From positions 682,001-746,000 of the forward strand of contig BCIM01000011.1 in assembly GCA_039545315.1 (NCBI GenBank): a stretch of DNA of 64,000 nt. The letters run 5' to 3'. This DNA comes from Kondoa malvinella. Lineage: Eukaryota > Basidiomycota > Agaricostilbomycetes > Agaricostilbales > Kondoaceae. Shown here piece by piece: positions 22,813-34,670 of the stretch. Positions within the stretch are counted from its first letter, which is position 1, and every line of letters begins with the position of its first letter. A program made the translations under genes and the position numbers. The notes beneath the pieces are model-generated. The model saw only the letters and a program-made list of their open reading frames with translations, had not been told where the DNA came from and searched no databases.

Positions 22813-23907
22813 ATGGGCATCGTGTTCAGCTCGCTATGGCAAAGGCTTATGGGCACCGAGGAGATCAGAGTGGTTATATTGGGTTTAGAGTATTTGGCCG
22901 AGCTCTTGTACTGTGCAGTTAGCTGACGTCTTTGATACAGTGCTGCAGGGAAGACTACGTTGCTCTATGTACGCTTTGTCAATCCTCTGCACGGGAATGC
23001 GAATTCATTTCATGTAGAAATGGACGCTGGGTGAAAGTAAGCTTGTCCAACTAATACCTGTCAAAGTACGCTGATCACTTGTCCAGCTATATCGACTGTA
23101 AGTCTGGAACCTCTTCAACAGCAAAAGCTGCTCTCTTATGTCTCCGCTCGCTGAAGGCGCCGACAGTGGGCTCGAATGAGGAGATCTTCAGTTTGTGCCT
23201 CCTGCGCCTCATAACTTGAAGTTGACCAAGTCACAGAGCACAAGAATGTCGAACTTCGGTGCTTTGATGTTGGAGGTAATGTTTCCCTCTCTGTCACACG
23301 CTAGTATCGCTGACAACGAGCAGGCCAATCTGCGCTACGGTCATCGTAAGTCTCCCTTACCTCTTATGCCCCAACTTAGCTCTCGCAGATGGTCGGCATA
23401 TTACTCCCGAGCAAAGTCTGCGCTTTCTTTGGTCAATGATGAACAATCACTTACACTTTACAGGGCTGTGGTGATGGTCATTGACTCCCAAGACCGAGAA
23501 CGATTACCAGTAGCGCGAAAAGAGCTACATTCAATTTGTTCTGAATCTTCTGAATTGGCCAAAGACGCGCTGTTGCTTGTGTCCGTGCTCTTTCTGCTCT
23601 GATGATTACTCATCTGAACATTAGAGCTTTGGACAGAATGGCAAACAAACAGGTTAGACCTTCACAAGTCGCATCAGAACCAAGCTGAAGAGTGTATAGG
23701 ATGTCAGAGGATGTTTATCAGCAGCATCGATAAGTGAAGGACTCGGTTTGACAGAGCTGAGGGAAAGACAATGGCATATTCAAGCTTGCTGTACGCTTTC
23801 TTCTTCGTGCCGCTAATCTGGTGACCGACATTGTACTCTCAGCTGCACTGACGGGTCAAGGGTTAGAGTCAGGATTGGATTGGTTGGTTTCTCGTTTGGG
23901 TAAGTAG
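22813..23907 (+). CDS. ARL5-type Arf-like GTPase
   Basis: The joined protein begins MGIVFSSLWQRLMGTEEIR (Gly2 is a likely myristoylation site), then VVILGLDAAGKTTLLY (P-loop), KWTLGETISTAPTVGSNEE, HKNVELRCFDVGGQSALRSS (switch II), WSAYYSRAKAVVMVIDSQDR, ANKQD base motif, VRGCLSAASISE and QACSALTGQGLESGLDWLV, ending LGK. PTVGSN instead of PTIGFN, and the VRGCLSAA / WHIQAC region, point to ARL5 and not ARF1 or ARL1. ARL5 works at the trans-Golgi in recruiting GARP in animals. At least ten exons are needed, several tiny: 22941-22968 (28 nt), 23018-23036 (19 nt) and 23087-23097 (11 nt). Stop at 23905. Confidence 0.85.
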
Positions 23908-24126
23908 AGTGCTTCGAAGTCTGCATCTGTTTTTTGGGTTCATGGTGAGTCGCTTGCCTTTGTTTTCAAAGACGGCGCTGATGTATCAGCAAATTTTCTG
24001 AGGTCGTCTATTCTGTTGCTTGCAATGATGCTTGCGAGTGTTCGGTTGTTTCAGAACCGCTTGATGCGGCATGATTGGACATCAACACGGAGACATGTCG
24101 CACAACACCCCGTTGGATTATACAAT

Positions 24127-25611
24127 CTACAAAAACGCTCTAGCCCCAAACCACTCTATCAACTTCTGGCATATCTCCTCTGCCAGCTGATCCGGCGCTT
24201 CCTGCGTGATCAGATGCCCTACGCCCTTCATTATCCTCAATGTAGGCTTAAGATGCGCTCCTTGCACCAACAGCATATCTGGCTTGATGCTACGTCCGAA
24301 GAGGACTGATTCTTCTCCATCAGCTAGGATAAAGTGTGTTCTGACAGTAGATGGGACTCGAGCCAGTTTAGCCCATGATCCTCTCGAGCCTTGCAATTCC
24401 GGGTCCAGGAAAGTCAACTGTCCGTGTAATCAGCTTGCGACTGAACAAAAAGCCAAAGAACATACAGCTTCTTGTTCCCGATCCATTTTGAGCGCTACTA
24501 ATCCATCTGACGTGTCCTTTAACCCGAAAGCCGCGTATCGCTCCAACACCGCTGGATCCCATTTCCCAAAGAAGCCTTTGTTCTTCTTCCAACCAGCCAA
24601 CGCAGTCTCTCTATCCTGCCAGGCTTCCTTCCGAATCAAGGCACCTTTCGTCAATGGATAGATGCTATTGGTATCCGCAAAGGTGTCCGGCGTCAGGACT
24701 GGATCGACGAGGAACAGCGCTTTGATCAAACCAGATGGAAGAAAGGAGTTGCAAGCTGTCATGCCCGCTCCGCCCACGCTGTGACCGATGCAGACTAATT
24801 GCCGACCTCGCCAACTAGAGACGTCGATACCTGATGGTAGTGCTGAAGGGTCGAGTTTACATAGTGCAGGGTGTACTTCATGCGCTTCTAACGCTGGTAG
24901 CGCTGTACAATTGCGAGGTGGGAGGTAGCGCAGGACGAAATTTGCTATATCTCGCCCGACGTCGATCCAGTCGACTGTGATCGGTCGCTTCAGTACATTA
25001 GTACAGAGCCAGAAGTGAAGAGCATACAGTGTGATCCCAGACGATCCGCATTTAGCACAGCGCTGTCACCTTGGTTCACCACGTCAAATGCCCAGACTTC
25101 TTCAATGTCTACAGCTGACGTCTTGTGCAGGTTTGTAAGAAGATGATTTATCGTAGGCTCCCAAGTCTGACCGAAGTCAGCACAGGAAGCTGACTCGAGA
25201 TGGAGGAATAACCTCTTTATGCAATCCGTTCGCATGTTCGAGCAACAAGGTCAACCCTTTCCCTCTGAGCGGCTTCCTAGGTGTGTAGCGATTCACAGCA
25301 ATGAAGAGAGGAGGGCTCTGCAAGTCTGTAGCGCGACTATACGCCGCAGTGTTTTGCGTGTGTTCCAAATCTGACAGTTCTTTAGCTACTTGAGCAGCAT
25401 CCTTGCGTTGTGGAGTCAATGAATAAGTCTTCAAAGGTCTCTGTGAGGTGCTGCAGTCTACACGAGACCGGGGATAAGCTGCGGGGTAATAATGCTGTGT
25501 AACGATCCAATCTTGCGAAGGCAGCGCTGTCGTCTTGCGAGAAGGCAGTACAGCGGTGGGTTGAGCATTGGGCACAGACGCTAATGGTAGTGTACTTGTT
25601 GGAGACAGCAT
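24127..25611 (-). CDS. Alpha/beta hydrolase family protein
   Basis: The product starts MLSPTSTLPLASVPNAQPT and shows an alpha/beta-hydrolase layout: LTLLLEHANGLHKEVI, TWEPTINHLLTNL, EEVWAFDVVNQGDS, nucleophile elbow IGHSVGG (Ser in G-H-S-V-G), ALFLVDPVLTP, a lid-like region with WKKNKGFFGKWDPAV, then FILADGEESV and the final His in IMKGVGHLITQEAP. The substrate cannot be told; relatives are annotated as toxin-biosynthesis or peroxisomal-type hydrolases in fungi. It could be cytosolic; no signal peptide is evident. Exon joins near 25190 and 24420-24480 are approximate. Lies tail-side of the P450, same strand, but nothing shows a shared pathway. Confidence 0.78.
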
Positions 25612-25737
25612 TATGGCTGTCAGGAGAAAACAGAGTGAGTCGGGCAGAAATATAGCCGAGCGACGCTCTCAGCGTCGACATGGTCACACTAGACAGCTAT
25701 GCATACATCTTGTGAATCAGTATAATAAGGCAAGGCA

Positions 25738-28075
25738 TCAATACGGATTGAACCGATCATAATACTCTTTCTCGCCAGCAAAAGCTTCTTCAATACGTGA
25801 TACATGTTGAGCTGATCTGGGAGTGAGACGAGCATTGAATGCCTTTGGATGAACGATGTGACCGGTCGTGAAGTCGTCTACGCTTGGTATTGACTCCACC
25901 CTTTCGATGTTGAAAGCCCAAAGAAGCTACGACAGATGTCAGCTGAGATCTCTGTAGAGAGGCACTCGCTTACCTTGGAGACCAAGCTATGCAAGTTGTT
26001 GAAGGCAAGTCGCTTTCCCGGCTAGACAATCGCGAAGGCGGATGAGCAACTCTCGGTGTGTTATGGAAATAACTTACACAGAGTCTTCTGCCCGCACCAA
26101 AGACATTGTCATTCCTAAACTTGTCTACAGCTACTCCTTCCTTGAAGCCGTTCACCTGTAGTACAGGTCAGGGGATCGTCTGTGTAAGGACAAAGCACCC
26201 ACATGACGGATGAAGCGATGCGGATCAAAGGCTTCGGGATCATCGACTGCACAAGACGAAATCAACTTAGAAGTATTGAATGGTTCTTTGTACGAACATA
26301 GATCAGGATCATGCTGGATACCATCTTTAGGATACCAGATCAGTATCTGAACGAAGAGAATAGTCCTGAAGACACTCACAGACATCCTGTATGATCATAC
26401 AATCCTTGGCTGGGCAACGTTTAGCTTAGGACGATATAAAATTATGAGGACAAACGAATAAGAGTCCCTTGATAGACTATGTCCTCTTTAGCAACGTGGG
26501 GAACGCCGAGCGGTACCACAGGTCTCCAACGCATCAACTGAATCAAGCCAACTTAGTGAGATAGCAGCACCACGACAGAGGACCGACCTCTAGCACAATA
26601 GCTCGCACAAAAGGCATCTGCTGTGTGTCTTCCAGATTTGGCAGTCTTTCAGCCCCGTTTGTGACAGCGTCAATCTCTTTGCGAGCAGTTGCAATGGTCT
26701 CGGGATAATTCAGCATTGCGAGAATGAAGGCTTTCAATGTCGACTCAGCAATGGCATACAACATTATGAGCGCATGACACACCTTGTAGCGTAGAGGATA
26801 GAGTGTCAAGGCCACCTTCCATCACGAGCATCCCTTGCCATTTGACGTAGTTCTCATTGAAAGGGATCGTGCCTTCGATTGCCGTCTGTGCAGCTTTGGC
26901 GAGCCAGCAATCATTTGTGCGACCTTCAGCCATTCGCCTTTTCAAGTCGGGCCATAGACAGCCATTCATATAATCGTACTCTTTCTTTAAATGTAGCGCG
27001 TGTGGACGCCAGGATTGCATGAAGGCAGGCACTTTGGTGAGGAAGGGAAAGATGTCCATGGGAAGAGTTGCTGCGTGGTATGAGCTTCTGTGATACAGAC
27101 ATTTTCAGACTGACCTCCTGGTTCTGTCATGGCAATGAGAGATTCCGAGACTTCTGCGTACTGCCGCAGGTTAAAACCTGAAGCATCTGCTTTGTCGTAT
27201 GACTCTGCGCGCTTGCCATAAGTCAGAGCAAGTGCGATACTGCCTGGATATCTACGGAGTGGATGAGCTAGACGCCCCTACTTTAAGAACAATTGCTGAC
27301 CTTCGAGCTTCGGCTTCAACCGAATCGGGCGACTCGACCAGCTTTTGAAGAGTAGCGATAGCCTCTGCTTCCACACATGGTAGCCAGCTATAGTCCCTAT
27401 AGTTAGCTGACATCGCTATTCAAAGCGGTGTACATACGAATCTAGGGTTTTCGCACTCGTCATGTGTTTATAAACGGTCGACTTTGCTTGAGTATTTGTA
27501 TCGCCATCACTCCAGAGGAGGTGAGTATCACCCCAGACGACTGATTTTATTCAGTACTTTTGCAGTTGCAGCAGGTCGACCAAATACCTTTCTGAATGAT
27601 GTGCTGCCTGTCAGTGTCTTAGTCCACATGTAGAGCAACAAGGCGGGTACTGACGATGGGAGTTCATTTGTTATCCCTGCCTCTGCACGCAGGGTTAGCT
27701 CATGCGCTCTGTATTAAATACTCCTTTTCTACGCACTCAAGTCCAGAATATCTCGCACAGCTTGAGTGCTTGACAGAACGATAACGTCTTGCGTGAAGAT
27801 CTTGATGCTGAAGATATGGCCGTATTCCAGCTACCCAGCTACCCAGGCATAAAGTCAGCGTCGAACGCTGTGTCGATCTCTGGACCTCTACTCACTCTCC
27901 ATTTCTGAAAGACCTTGAAGAGCCCAGAGCTGCCCAAAAGATGTACGTTCCCAATCACTGGCTTCGTAGGCGGTCCGGGTGGCATTTCCGCTCGCCTATG
28001 CCCAAGCGGAAGCAATTTGAATGCATAGTACGCGACAACGCTCAATATTGCTGCAAGTATCTTGACATCCATCAT
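25738..28075 (-). CDS. Cytochrome P450 monooxygenase
   Basis: An N-terminal membrane anchor (MMDVKILAAILSVVAYYAF), proline hinge MPPGPPTKPVIGN, I-helix EGGLDTLSST, K-helix LELMRWRP (E-x-x-R), PERF region DPEAFDPHRFI and heme loop FGAGRRLCPGKRLAF with the ligand cysteine after an intron. ER-bound heme-thiolate enzyme; substrate unknown. The architecture resembles fungal CYP families around CYP5000, but I cannot assign one. More than ten short exons are needed. All checked joins are canonical and no stop remains, so I regard it as intact. The segment 27300-27800 is the least certain. Stop at 25738-25740. Confidence 0.88.
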
Positions 28076-28306
28076 GTGGTTCGTCCGTGTAAGAGACAGC
28101 CTGATATGGAGAGTAGAGGTCGTTCGGTAATTTGAGAATGTGGAGAAGATTTATAAGCAGTTCTCGGCAAATCCCATGCCTGTGTCTGCATTCTTGCGAT
28201 TGGCTGCGGCGGACAAGACAGTAGGCATCAATCCCGCGACGTCTGCTTTCACAATGGTCAGGCAAAGAGACCAAAAAGACTACAGAGAATCGCACAAGTG
28301 ACCGCT

Positions 28307-31300
28307 TCAGAATGCAAAGTCCATCGTGTCTGGCACTTCCTCCTCCTCGACTTCTTCTTCCTCTTCACCACTTTCAATCATGGCCGCAGCCGCCTTTGGA
28401 GCGGAAGTCGAGCCTGATCCGCTCTCTTGGCGTTGATAAGCGGCAGCAAACTCTTGTGGTGTAGCTGACGAAGATCTCAGCTACGACTATGCCACAGGGT
28501 GGAGTGATGCTTACTGGCTTGCTCGACACCTTTGTCGTCTCGAAGCTTCATGAAGCGAGGAAAGCGGATACTGAGCCCGCGCTCGCCTGCTATCAGACCT
28601 CTCGCGGCAGGGTAGACTGGTCTGTAATGTCTATTAGTACCAGTCTATGTACGCTGGCAAAGCCGGCGGCCTACGAGAGGGTAATATCTGCGCCTCGGAT
28701 CTGTCAATGATGGGATCAGACGACGGCAATGGGCATAGAGTCAGAGATACATACTTCCCACACCTCATTGGGCTTAAAATACCATTGCGGCGTCAGACCA
28801 GTCTGCATCCTCGCAAATGGCACTCGACCACAAGTTTCGGAATCTTTAGGGTAGCGATCATTCAAGTCTTTGTAGAATTGATCCGTAAAGCCAGAGATGC
28901 ACTTGCATACCGCTTGATAGCTCTCGGTCAACGGATCATAGACACCGAGCAGAATAGGCGACCACCATCCCGCTTTTCTGCCTTGACCATGCCATGCGCC
29001 GATGGGGACAAGATCGAGTGAATCTCCGCCAGTCTCGCTGTAGTCTTTCTTCACCTTCATCCACGCATCAGCTCGCTTGTCGGGAGTATAGGAGGCCAGC
29101 AAAAGCTTCTTGCGACTCTTCTTGGCCGGAGATGTGGCAGCTTTCTTCCCTTTGGGAGAAGGAGCAACATCGGGCATGTCATCTTCGCTAAAGAGTTCCT
29201 CTGAACCAGCTTCTTCTTTTGCAGGAGTGAAACCATCAGCTGGAATTTCGTGATCGAGAATCTTGATCATTAATCCTTCGCACTTGTTGCTGGTCGCCTC
29301 TGCCATCCAAGCTTGCACTTCGGTCAAGTCTTCTGCAGTCGAAAGAATAGAAGCGACATGTCCAAACTTTGCCAAGGCTGGATCTTCTGGGTCAAGCGGT
29401 GGAAAGTGATCATGTAGCAATTCGCGTCGAGTCCGAAAGGTCTCATTTAGCAGGGACTGTACCACTAATTAGCTTGCAGCTTCGGCCTGGCTTAGCTCAC
29501 TCACTCTGCCGTTAAGATGCATCAGATCGAAAGCAAAAATCTTGGCATTGACTTTGACATCGCCGATCTGGACATCCTTTCGCGCTCGATTTGACAAGGT
29601 TTGGAAGTTCTGCAGAGCTCCAGTCTCGGCATCGATAGCAACGATCTGAGAGCACCTGTTATGCAAGAATCTGACTGGCTGAAGATCAAGTAAAACGGAC
29701 CTCGGCATCTGCCACGAATGATTCAACTTTGCCTTTCGTCAATAGTAAAGGGACCAGGCCAAGAATATCGGGATACTTGTCCGTCATCTGCAAAGCAAGT
29801 TCAGCGCTTATATAGACGTATTACACTAAGAGACTCACATCTTCAAGATGCCTGCTGAACAATCTGACATATACCGACTGGTTTTCGCCAACCCATTTCC
29901 CACCTTTGCCTTTTACATTGACAGAAGAAGAAGTAACAACCTCTGGCTTCTCCTCTTCGCCTCTAAGTCGAGCGTGAATCTGAACTCGTTGACCATCGTA
30001 CTTCCACTCTGCTGCGAATTCAGCATTCGGCTGAAGGCGAGATTGGACATCTTCTAGATTGCGAGTGATTTGACCTAGCATGTTTGAGAGCGGTGTACCC
30101 ACGGAAAGAGGCACAGCTTCTTCTAGACCGCCCAGGCCGACTTGGAGTAGCGCGGGCTACACATCATTGAGTCACATCCAGTGTTCAAGCAGGAAAGACG
30201 AACAATGATATCAGTGTAATTGGCTGTCAGTGACTTTTCACTAAGCATCAACACAGGAGAGCAGCAGAAAGCGCTTACGATGTCTGACATATACCTTACG
30301 CATCAAGCCTTCCGCTCTAGCCAACTTTTCCATTACAGCCTTTCGTCGAGGATCGTCTTTCCCCTCTTTGACCGTCTTGGCTACTGCTTTCAATCCGTCA
30401 CATTCAGCTGGAGAGATGCTCAAGCCCTCTGCATCTGGTCCAGCCAGACAAAAAGTTCGCGCGAGGGCGTTGGTAACGGTGAGTCGGACAGCGCCGATAC
30501 GAAGATGGGCAACAAGTGTTCGACCAAGAAAGCGGACTTCTTCGCCTTTTGCCGCGACCCTAGAATGCGGCTCAGTCTCAGTCTTTGGTCATGATAGCTG
30601 GTCGGCCGGCATACAACATCTTTTGCACGAGAGCAGCTTTCTGATTCGTTACGCCGTTTCCTTTCAATGCACAGATCTTGAGCAGAGTGGAATAGACACC
30701 AGATATGCTCAAAGGTGGAGTGGGCAACAGAGTGCGCTGTCAGAGCAGGATCAACTCTACAAGGCCGAGAACAAAAGGGTAACATCAAGACTGACCACAG
30801 AGCTCTTGGCATGAAATGCGACATCTCCCATATCACCATAAGTATTCCACAGCTTTCCCAACTCCTTTGACGAGCGACCGGACGAGTCTTTGAGCGCCTT
30901 CGAGAGAACTTGACTGCCCAATCCTAGCTCAACACCTTCATATGCTGGAGCAACATGGTTCGTTATGAGATATACAGCGGAGAGCAGTACTTGAGGTTGA
31001 TACGCTACGATCGTTCGCAGAGTATTGGTGAGTACAGTGACGATAATTAGACGAGATCGAGTAGCTGAAATCAAGACAAAAGCCGCTGTTAGGAAGCTAT
31101 AAGGTATTTCTTGTCCTGATTTAGGCCATGAGGAGGAATCAATGTCAATGAGAGGATTGAAGTTGAAGATGTCCTTGTCCAGCGGATAGGTCACAGCTTC
31201 CCCAGGCGCAGTGCTGGCATTATGCGCGAAACCGATAATGTTCTTTGGCAGAGCTGGTTTGACGTCTGGCTTGACATCTACGACTTCAGCCTTGACAGTA

Positions 31301-31587
31301 ATTGCAGCGGGGATTTTAGACGTGGAAGCGACAGGCTTCTCATCGCCAGAAGACAGGTCAATCACTTCTATCGCTTGCGTAGGGGCTTTGCCTTTGCCTT
31401 TGACATCAACCTTGTGCTTGCCTGCACTTCCAGAGACGGAGGCTTTGCTCAAAGATGCTTGTTTTTGGTGTTTCTTGCTCGACGTTGCAGGCGAATTAAA
31501 GAAGGAGTCTAGGTTGGACTGGTCTGCTCCGTTCCGTTTGCGAGGTGTGTCCGCCTCTTCATCAGACGCGACTCTCTTCTTGCCCAT
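28307..31587 (-). CDS. CDC9: DNA ligase I (ATP-dependent)
   Basis: Replicative and repair ligase that seals Okazaki fragments. The start MGKKRVASDEEADTPRKR carries a nuclear-type basic patch and a PIP box QSNLDSFF for PCNA binding. The DNA-binding domain has FNFNPLIDI and SYLTxA-like SFLTAAFVLISATRSR; the adenylation motif I is EWKYDGQR (active Lys), followed by VYVRLFSRHLED, KIFAFDLMHLNGR, NKCEGLMIKILD, KVKKDYSETGGDSLDLVPIG and the OB-fold end GKAGWWSPILLGVYD-type sequence. The C-terminus is acidic and ends near 28307. An in-frame ATG four codons upstream (31599) is less likely. About 870 residues spread over several exons. The ATG is only about 60 bp from the HEM3 stop upstream. Confidence 0.92.
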
Positions 31588-31647
31588 CGTATGGTTCAAG
31601 TCAACAATAATGACGCATCGAGCGAGCGAGGAGCATCAAGCCCAAAT

Positions 31648-33142
31648 CTATATGCCATTGGAATGCGCTTCTCCGTTACTGTGCCCATTTTGTAATGACG
31701 TTCTCTCAGCATCAGGTCTTCCGCAGAGATGTGCGTCCTCTTCCTTGCCTGGTGATTTTGCTCGATCCATTGCTCGCTTGACAGCATCCGCATGCCGCTG
31801 CTCGAACTGGGCACTCTCTACTTTGCGGCCTTCAGGAAGTGAAATGAGCAAAGTAAGATTGCCATAATGTGCAGACATACCAAGCTCCTCCAGTATTGAC
31901 TTTCCGCCTTTCTCGATCAGTGAACTAATGCAAATATCAGCTTCCCCACCAATAGTACTGTAATGGAGAGACTCACTATGCAACATCCCTGCCCAGCTCT
32001 TCAGCTTCTTCAGCACTATTGATGTCCCTTTCCATATCTGTGGTAATGGATCGATCACCACTTAAACTCGCAATCACAGCGTCCATCTTCAAATGTGCCT
32101 TCTTGCCCTTCTCAATCTCCGTAAACGTCGACCAAACACCAACAGGCACTGAACAACCTCCCTCCAACACCCTTAGCATTTCTCTTTCAGCCAGCACTGT
32201 CCAAGATGTTTCCCAATCAATCAGTTGGGAGACCATATCGTGCACTCTAGGATCGTTGGACCGAGTCTCGATTGCTAGTGCGCCTTGACCGACTGCGTAG
32301 TAGAGTGAGGGAGCTTCTAAACGACAGGTGATGCGTTCGGCCATGTTGAGTCGAAGCAGACCAGCTGTTGCGAGGATAATGGCAGTAAAAGGTCCTTCTG
32401 GATCGTCAAGCTTGCGTAACCGAGTATTCCTGCAGATCGAATCAGATCAAGTAACAAGAGAGGTAAAGGTTAAAAGAACATACAAATTGCCTCGAACATC
32501 CGCAAACAATAATTTCGGGAAAGCTCTTCGAAGCTGAGCCACTCTTCGAACCGATGAAGTACCAACCACACTCCCATGCGGCAATTCTTCCAAAGTCTTG
32601 TACCCAAGACCAGCTTTCACAACCAAGCAATCCCTCGGATCTTCCCTCTTCAAGATCGCGCCTATCTCACATCCATCCGGTAGCGCAGTAGGTACATCTT
32701 TGCACGAATGCACAATCAAATCAATAGCGCCTTCCATCAATGCAACTTCAAGTTCTTGCGTCCATAAGGCTTTCCCACCAAACAAGTATAAAGCAGAAGT
32801 TTGGTTCTTGTCTCCGGCGGTAGTCATGGGTGCCAATGAGAATTCATCGGCATGTTCAGGGAAAAGGGAAGAAAGCGTTGCTTGAACTAGATAGGCTTGT
32901 GCTAAAGCGAGTGCAGATGCTCTTGTGCCGATGACGAGGTGTTTGGGCGATTTTCGAGCAGCGGTGAGCAAATTAACTTCACCTCGGATGCCTAGCTCTG
33001 TAGCGGAAGACAAGAGCGCTGGTCTATGGTGATGCGATTCGGTGTTTCTGGTGGAGTTTAGATTCGACAGTGCTTGACCTGGCGTGTGCTGCTTGGATGA
33101 GGACGCATGCAGAGCGTTGATCGCTAATGGTGACGAGGTCAT
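31648..33142 (-). CDS. HEM3: Porphobilinogen deaminase (hydroxymethylbilane synthase)
   Basis: Third step of heme synthesis: joins four porphobilinogens into hydroxymethylbilane in the cytosol. Motifs seen: LVIGTRASALALAQAYLVQ, MTTAGDKNQ, VHSCKDVPTALPDGC, VVGTSSVRRVAQLRR, EAPSLYYAVGQGALAIE, and EGGCSVPVG with the cysteine that carries the dipyrromethane cofactor. An N-terminal extension of about 65 residues (TSSPLAINALHASSSKQH) precedes the catalytic core; it is Ser/His-rich and not obviously a mitochondrial presequence. The C-terminus has an extra polar tail (LQNGHSNGEAHSNGI). Introns lie after VRGNL, around 32350, and near 31960. The start is ATG 33142. Confidence 0.95.
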
Positions 33143-33571
33143 GTTTGTAGCAGCAGCAGAGGTTCGAAGATGATTTGATGCAATTGAGATGTCAAGAAAA
33201 AGTTGCCAATCGCTGTGCAGGGCAAAGAGTAGTCGAGTTCCAACGACGGTCAGCAGTATAGTTCAGATCCGAGCAGTCGTTCGGAGGAAAAGGCAATCTC
33301 ACAATGTGAGAAGTGTTAAGAGCAACCAATAATGTCGCTCGGAAATGACACGAATGTATGATTCCAATGCGAGATGCTCCCATCTATACCCCTCTAATCT
33401 ATACAGCCCTGTCGTATTCTGACCTCACCCTTCGTCTGCGCCGTTTCGGGCTGTCACCAGCAGCTGACTTTCTAACAAGCCTTGTCACCGTGACAACTCT
33501 CACAGCTAATGCTATCCTTTCCCTCCTCCTCCTAGCCCTTGAGCTTCTGCTTCTTTCTTGGCGATGGCAGC

Positions 33572-34104
33572 CTAGTATATGCGCCAAGCCTTGTCAGCTT
33601 TTGAGATAGAGCATGTTGAATGCAACCATACAGCATTCTTTTCCCTCATCTTTTGGGCATCATCTTCCTATACATACATATCGTTCAGCACTTGTCTGCA
33701 ATGAGGAGATATAGGGCTTACCTGACGCTTCTTGAGTGAAGAGGCTGATTCAGTGTTTTTGGCCTGTACAGAAACAGAGCTCAGGTGTCTATTCAAAGTA
33801 GACGGAAGACTCCTTCCGTACCTTAGGTTGCTATGCAGCCAGTGTAAGTCAGTATAAGCCATACCCCAGCACATGGCAAGCATACGTTTTTCAGGTTCTA
33901 TTGACAGCATCAACATGTGCTCGTAAGCAGTCTGCGCATCTCAGGAATAGACAGACCTTCTCTCTAGCTTTCTCTGAACAGAACAACGAGACGGGTTAGC
34001 TCCCTTCCATGCGAAGACACAATTTGACATACCGCGCTGGTTTCCACCTGTCGACCATTGAGATCAGCTTTAGCAGCGCCTGGAGATCTGAACCTACGCG
34101 TCAT
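33572..34104 (-). CDS. SERF/4F5 family small protein in eight exons
   Basis: Joining canonical introns gives a 51-residue protein whose start MTRGNQREKAREKNLK is the SERF/4F5 signature, followed by NQPKAKNTESASSLKKRQ and EDDAQKMREKNAAWRIY. SERF proteins are tiny, highly charged modifiers of protein aggregation and RNA-linked complexes. Coding exons (minus strand) are 34098-34104 (7 nt), 34033-34047 (15), 33957-33973 (17), 33886-33897 (12), 33822-33830 (9), 33722-33763 (42), one from 33667 (36) and a last 18-nt exon ending in the stop at 33572-33574. Summed length is 156 nt, exactly 52 codons. All introns are 42-59 nt with GT..AG. The last intron is less certain; reading through it gives a longer C-terminus. 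An alternative acceptor for exon 7 would truncate the protein. Confidence 0.83.
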
Positions 34105-34670
34105 GATCTCTAAAAGTTCCACGAGACCGAAGTCAAGTGCTGCAAAGTCGCAGAGTGGTCAATTGAAAACAAAAGAGTCAGACAAGACAAAGCAAGCGCC
34201 AGGTGCTGTCGCATGCTGGCATACGTACCCTAAAAGCTCTTAACGACTATCTGATCATTTCTCCCTGCAACTTTGGCCTGGAATCATGATCGTATTGTCA
34301 AGCGAGTGTCGAGCGGCTCGATTGCCTCGTCGAGAAGTGTCTTCTGTCTTGTGGTATCTCTGTGTCTGCATCCTGTCTAGCGTTCGTCTCTTCCACTGTT
34401 TGACTCTGCTCCGAACGCGAGCTTGTCAATTTGGCACCAGCGTCTCCCTCTCTTCGAGTCGGTCTCATCTCCCTTACACTGACTGGGACTCGCGGTCGCC
34501 GCAGACGCCTACACCGAGTCGTCAGGAGCGCGCTTGCTCTTGCTCTGCATAGACCTCCGGTGAAGTTTCTGCCGGATTCGCTAAGACCTTGTGATTTTCG
34601 AACGTCCGAGCGTTTCAAGTTTTGGCTCTTGGCCCACTTTCTTTTTCTTCTCCTCCATCTTAGTCCAGTG

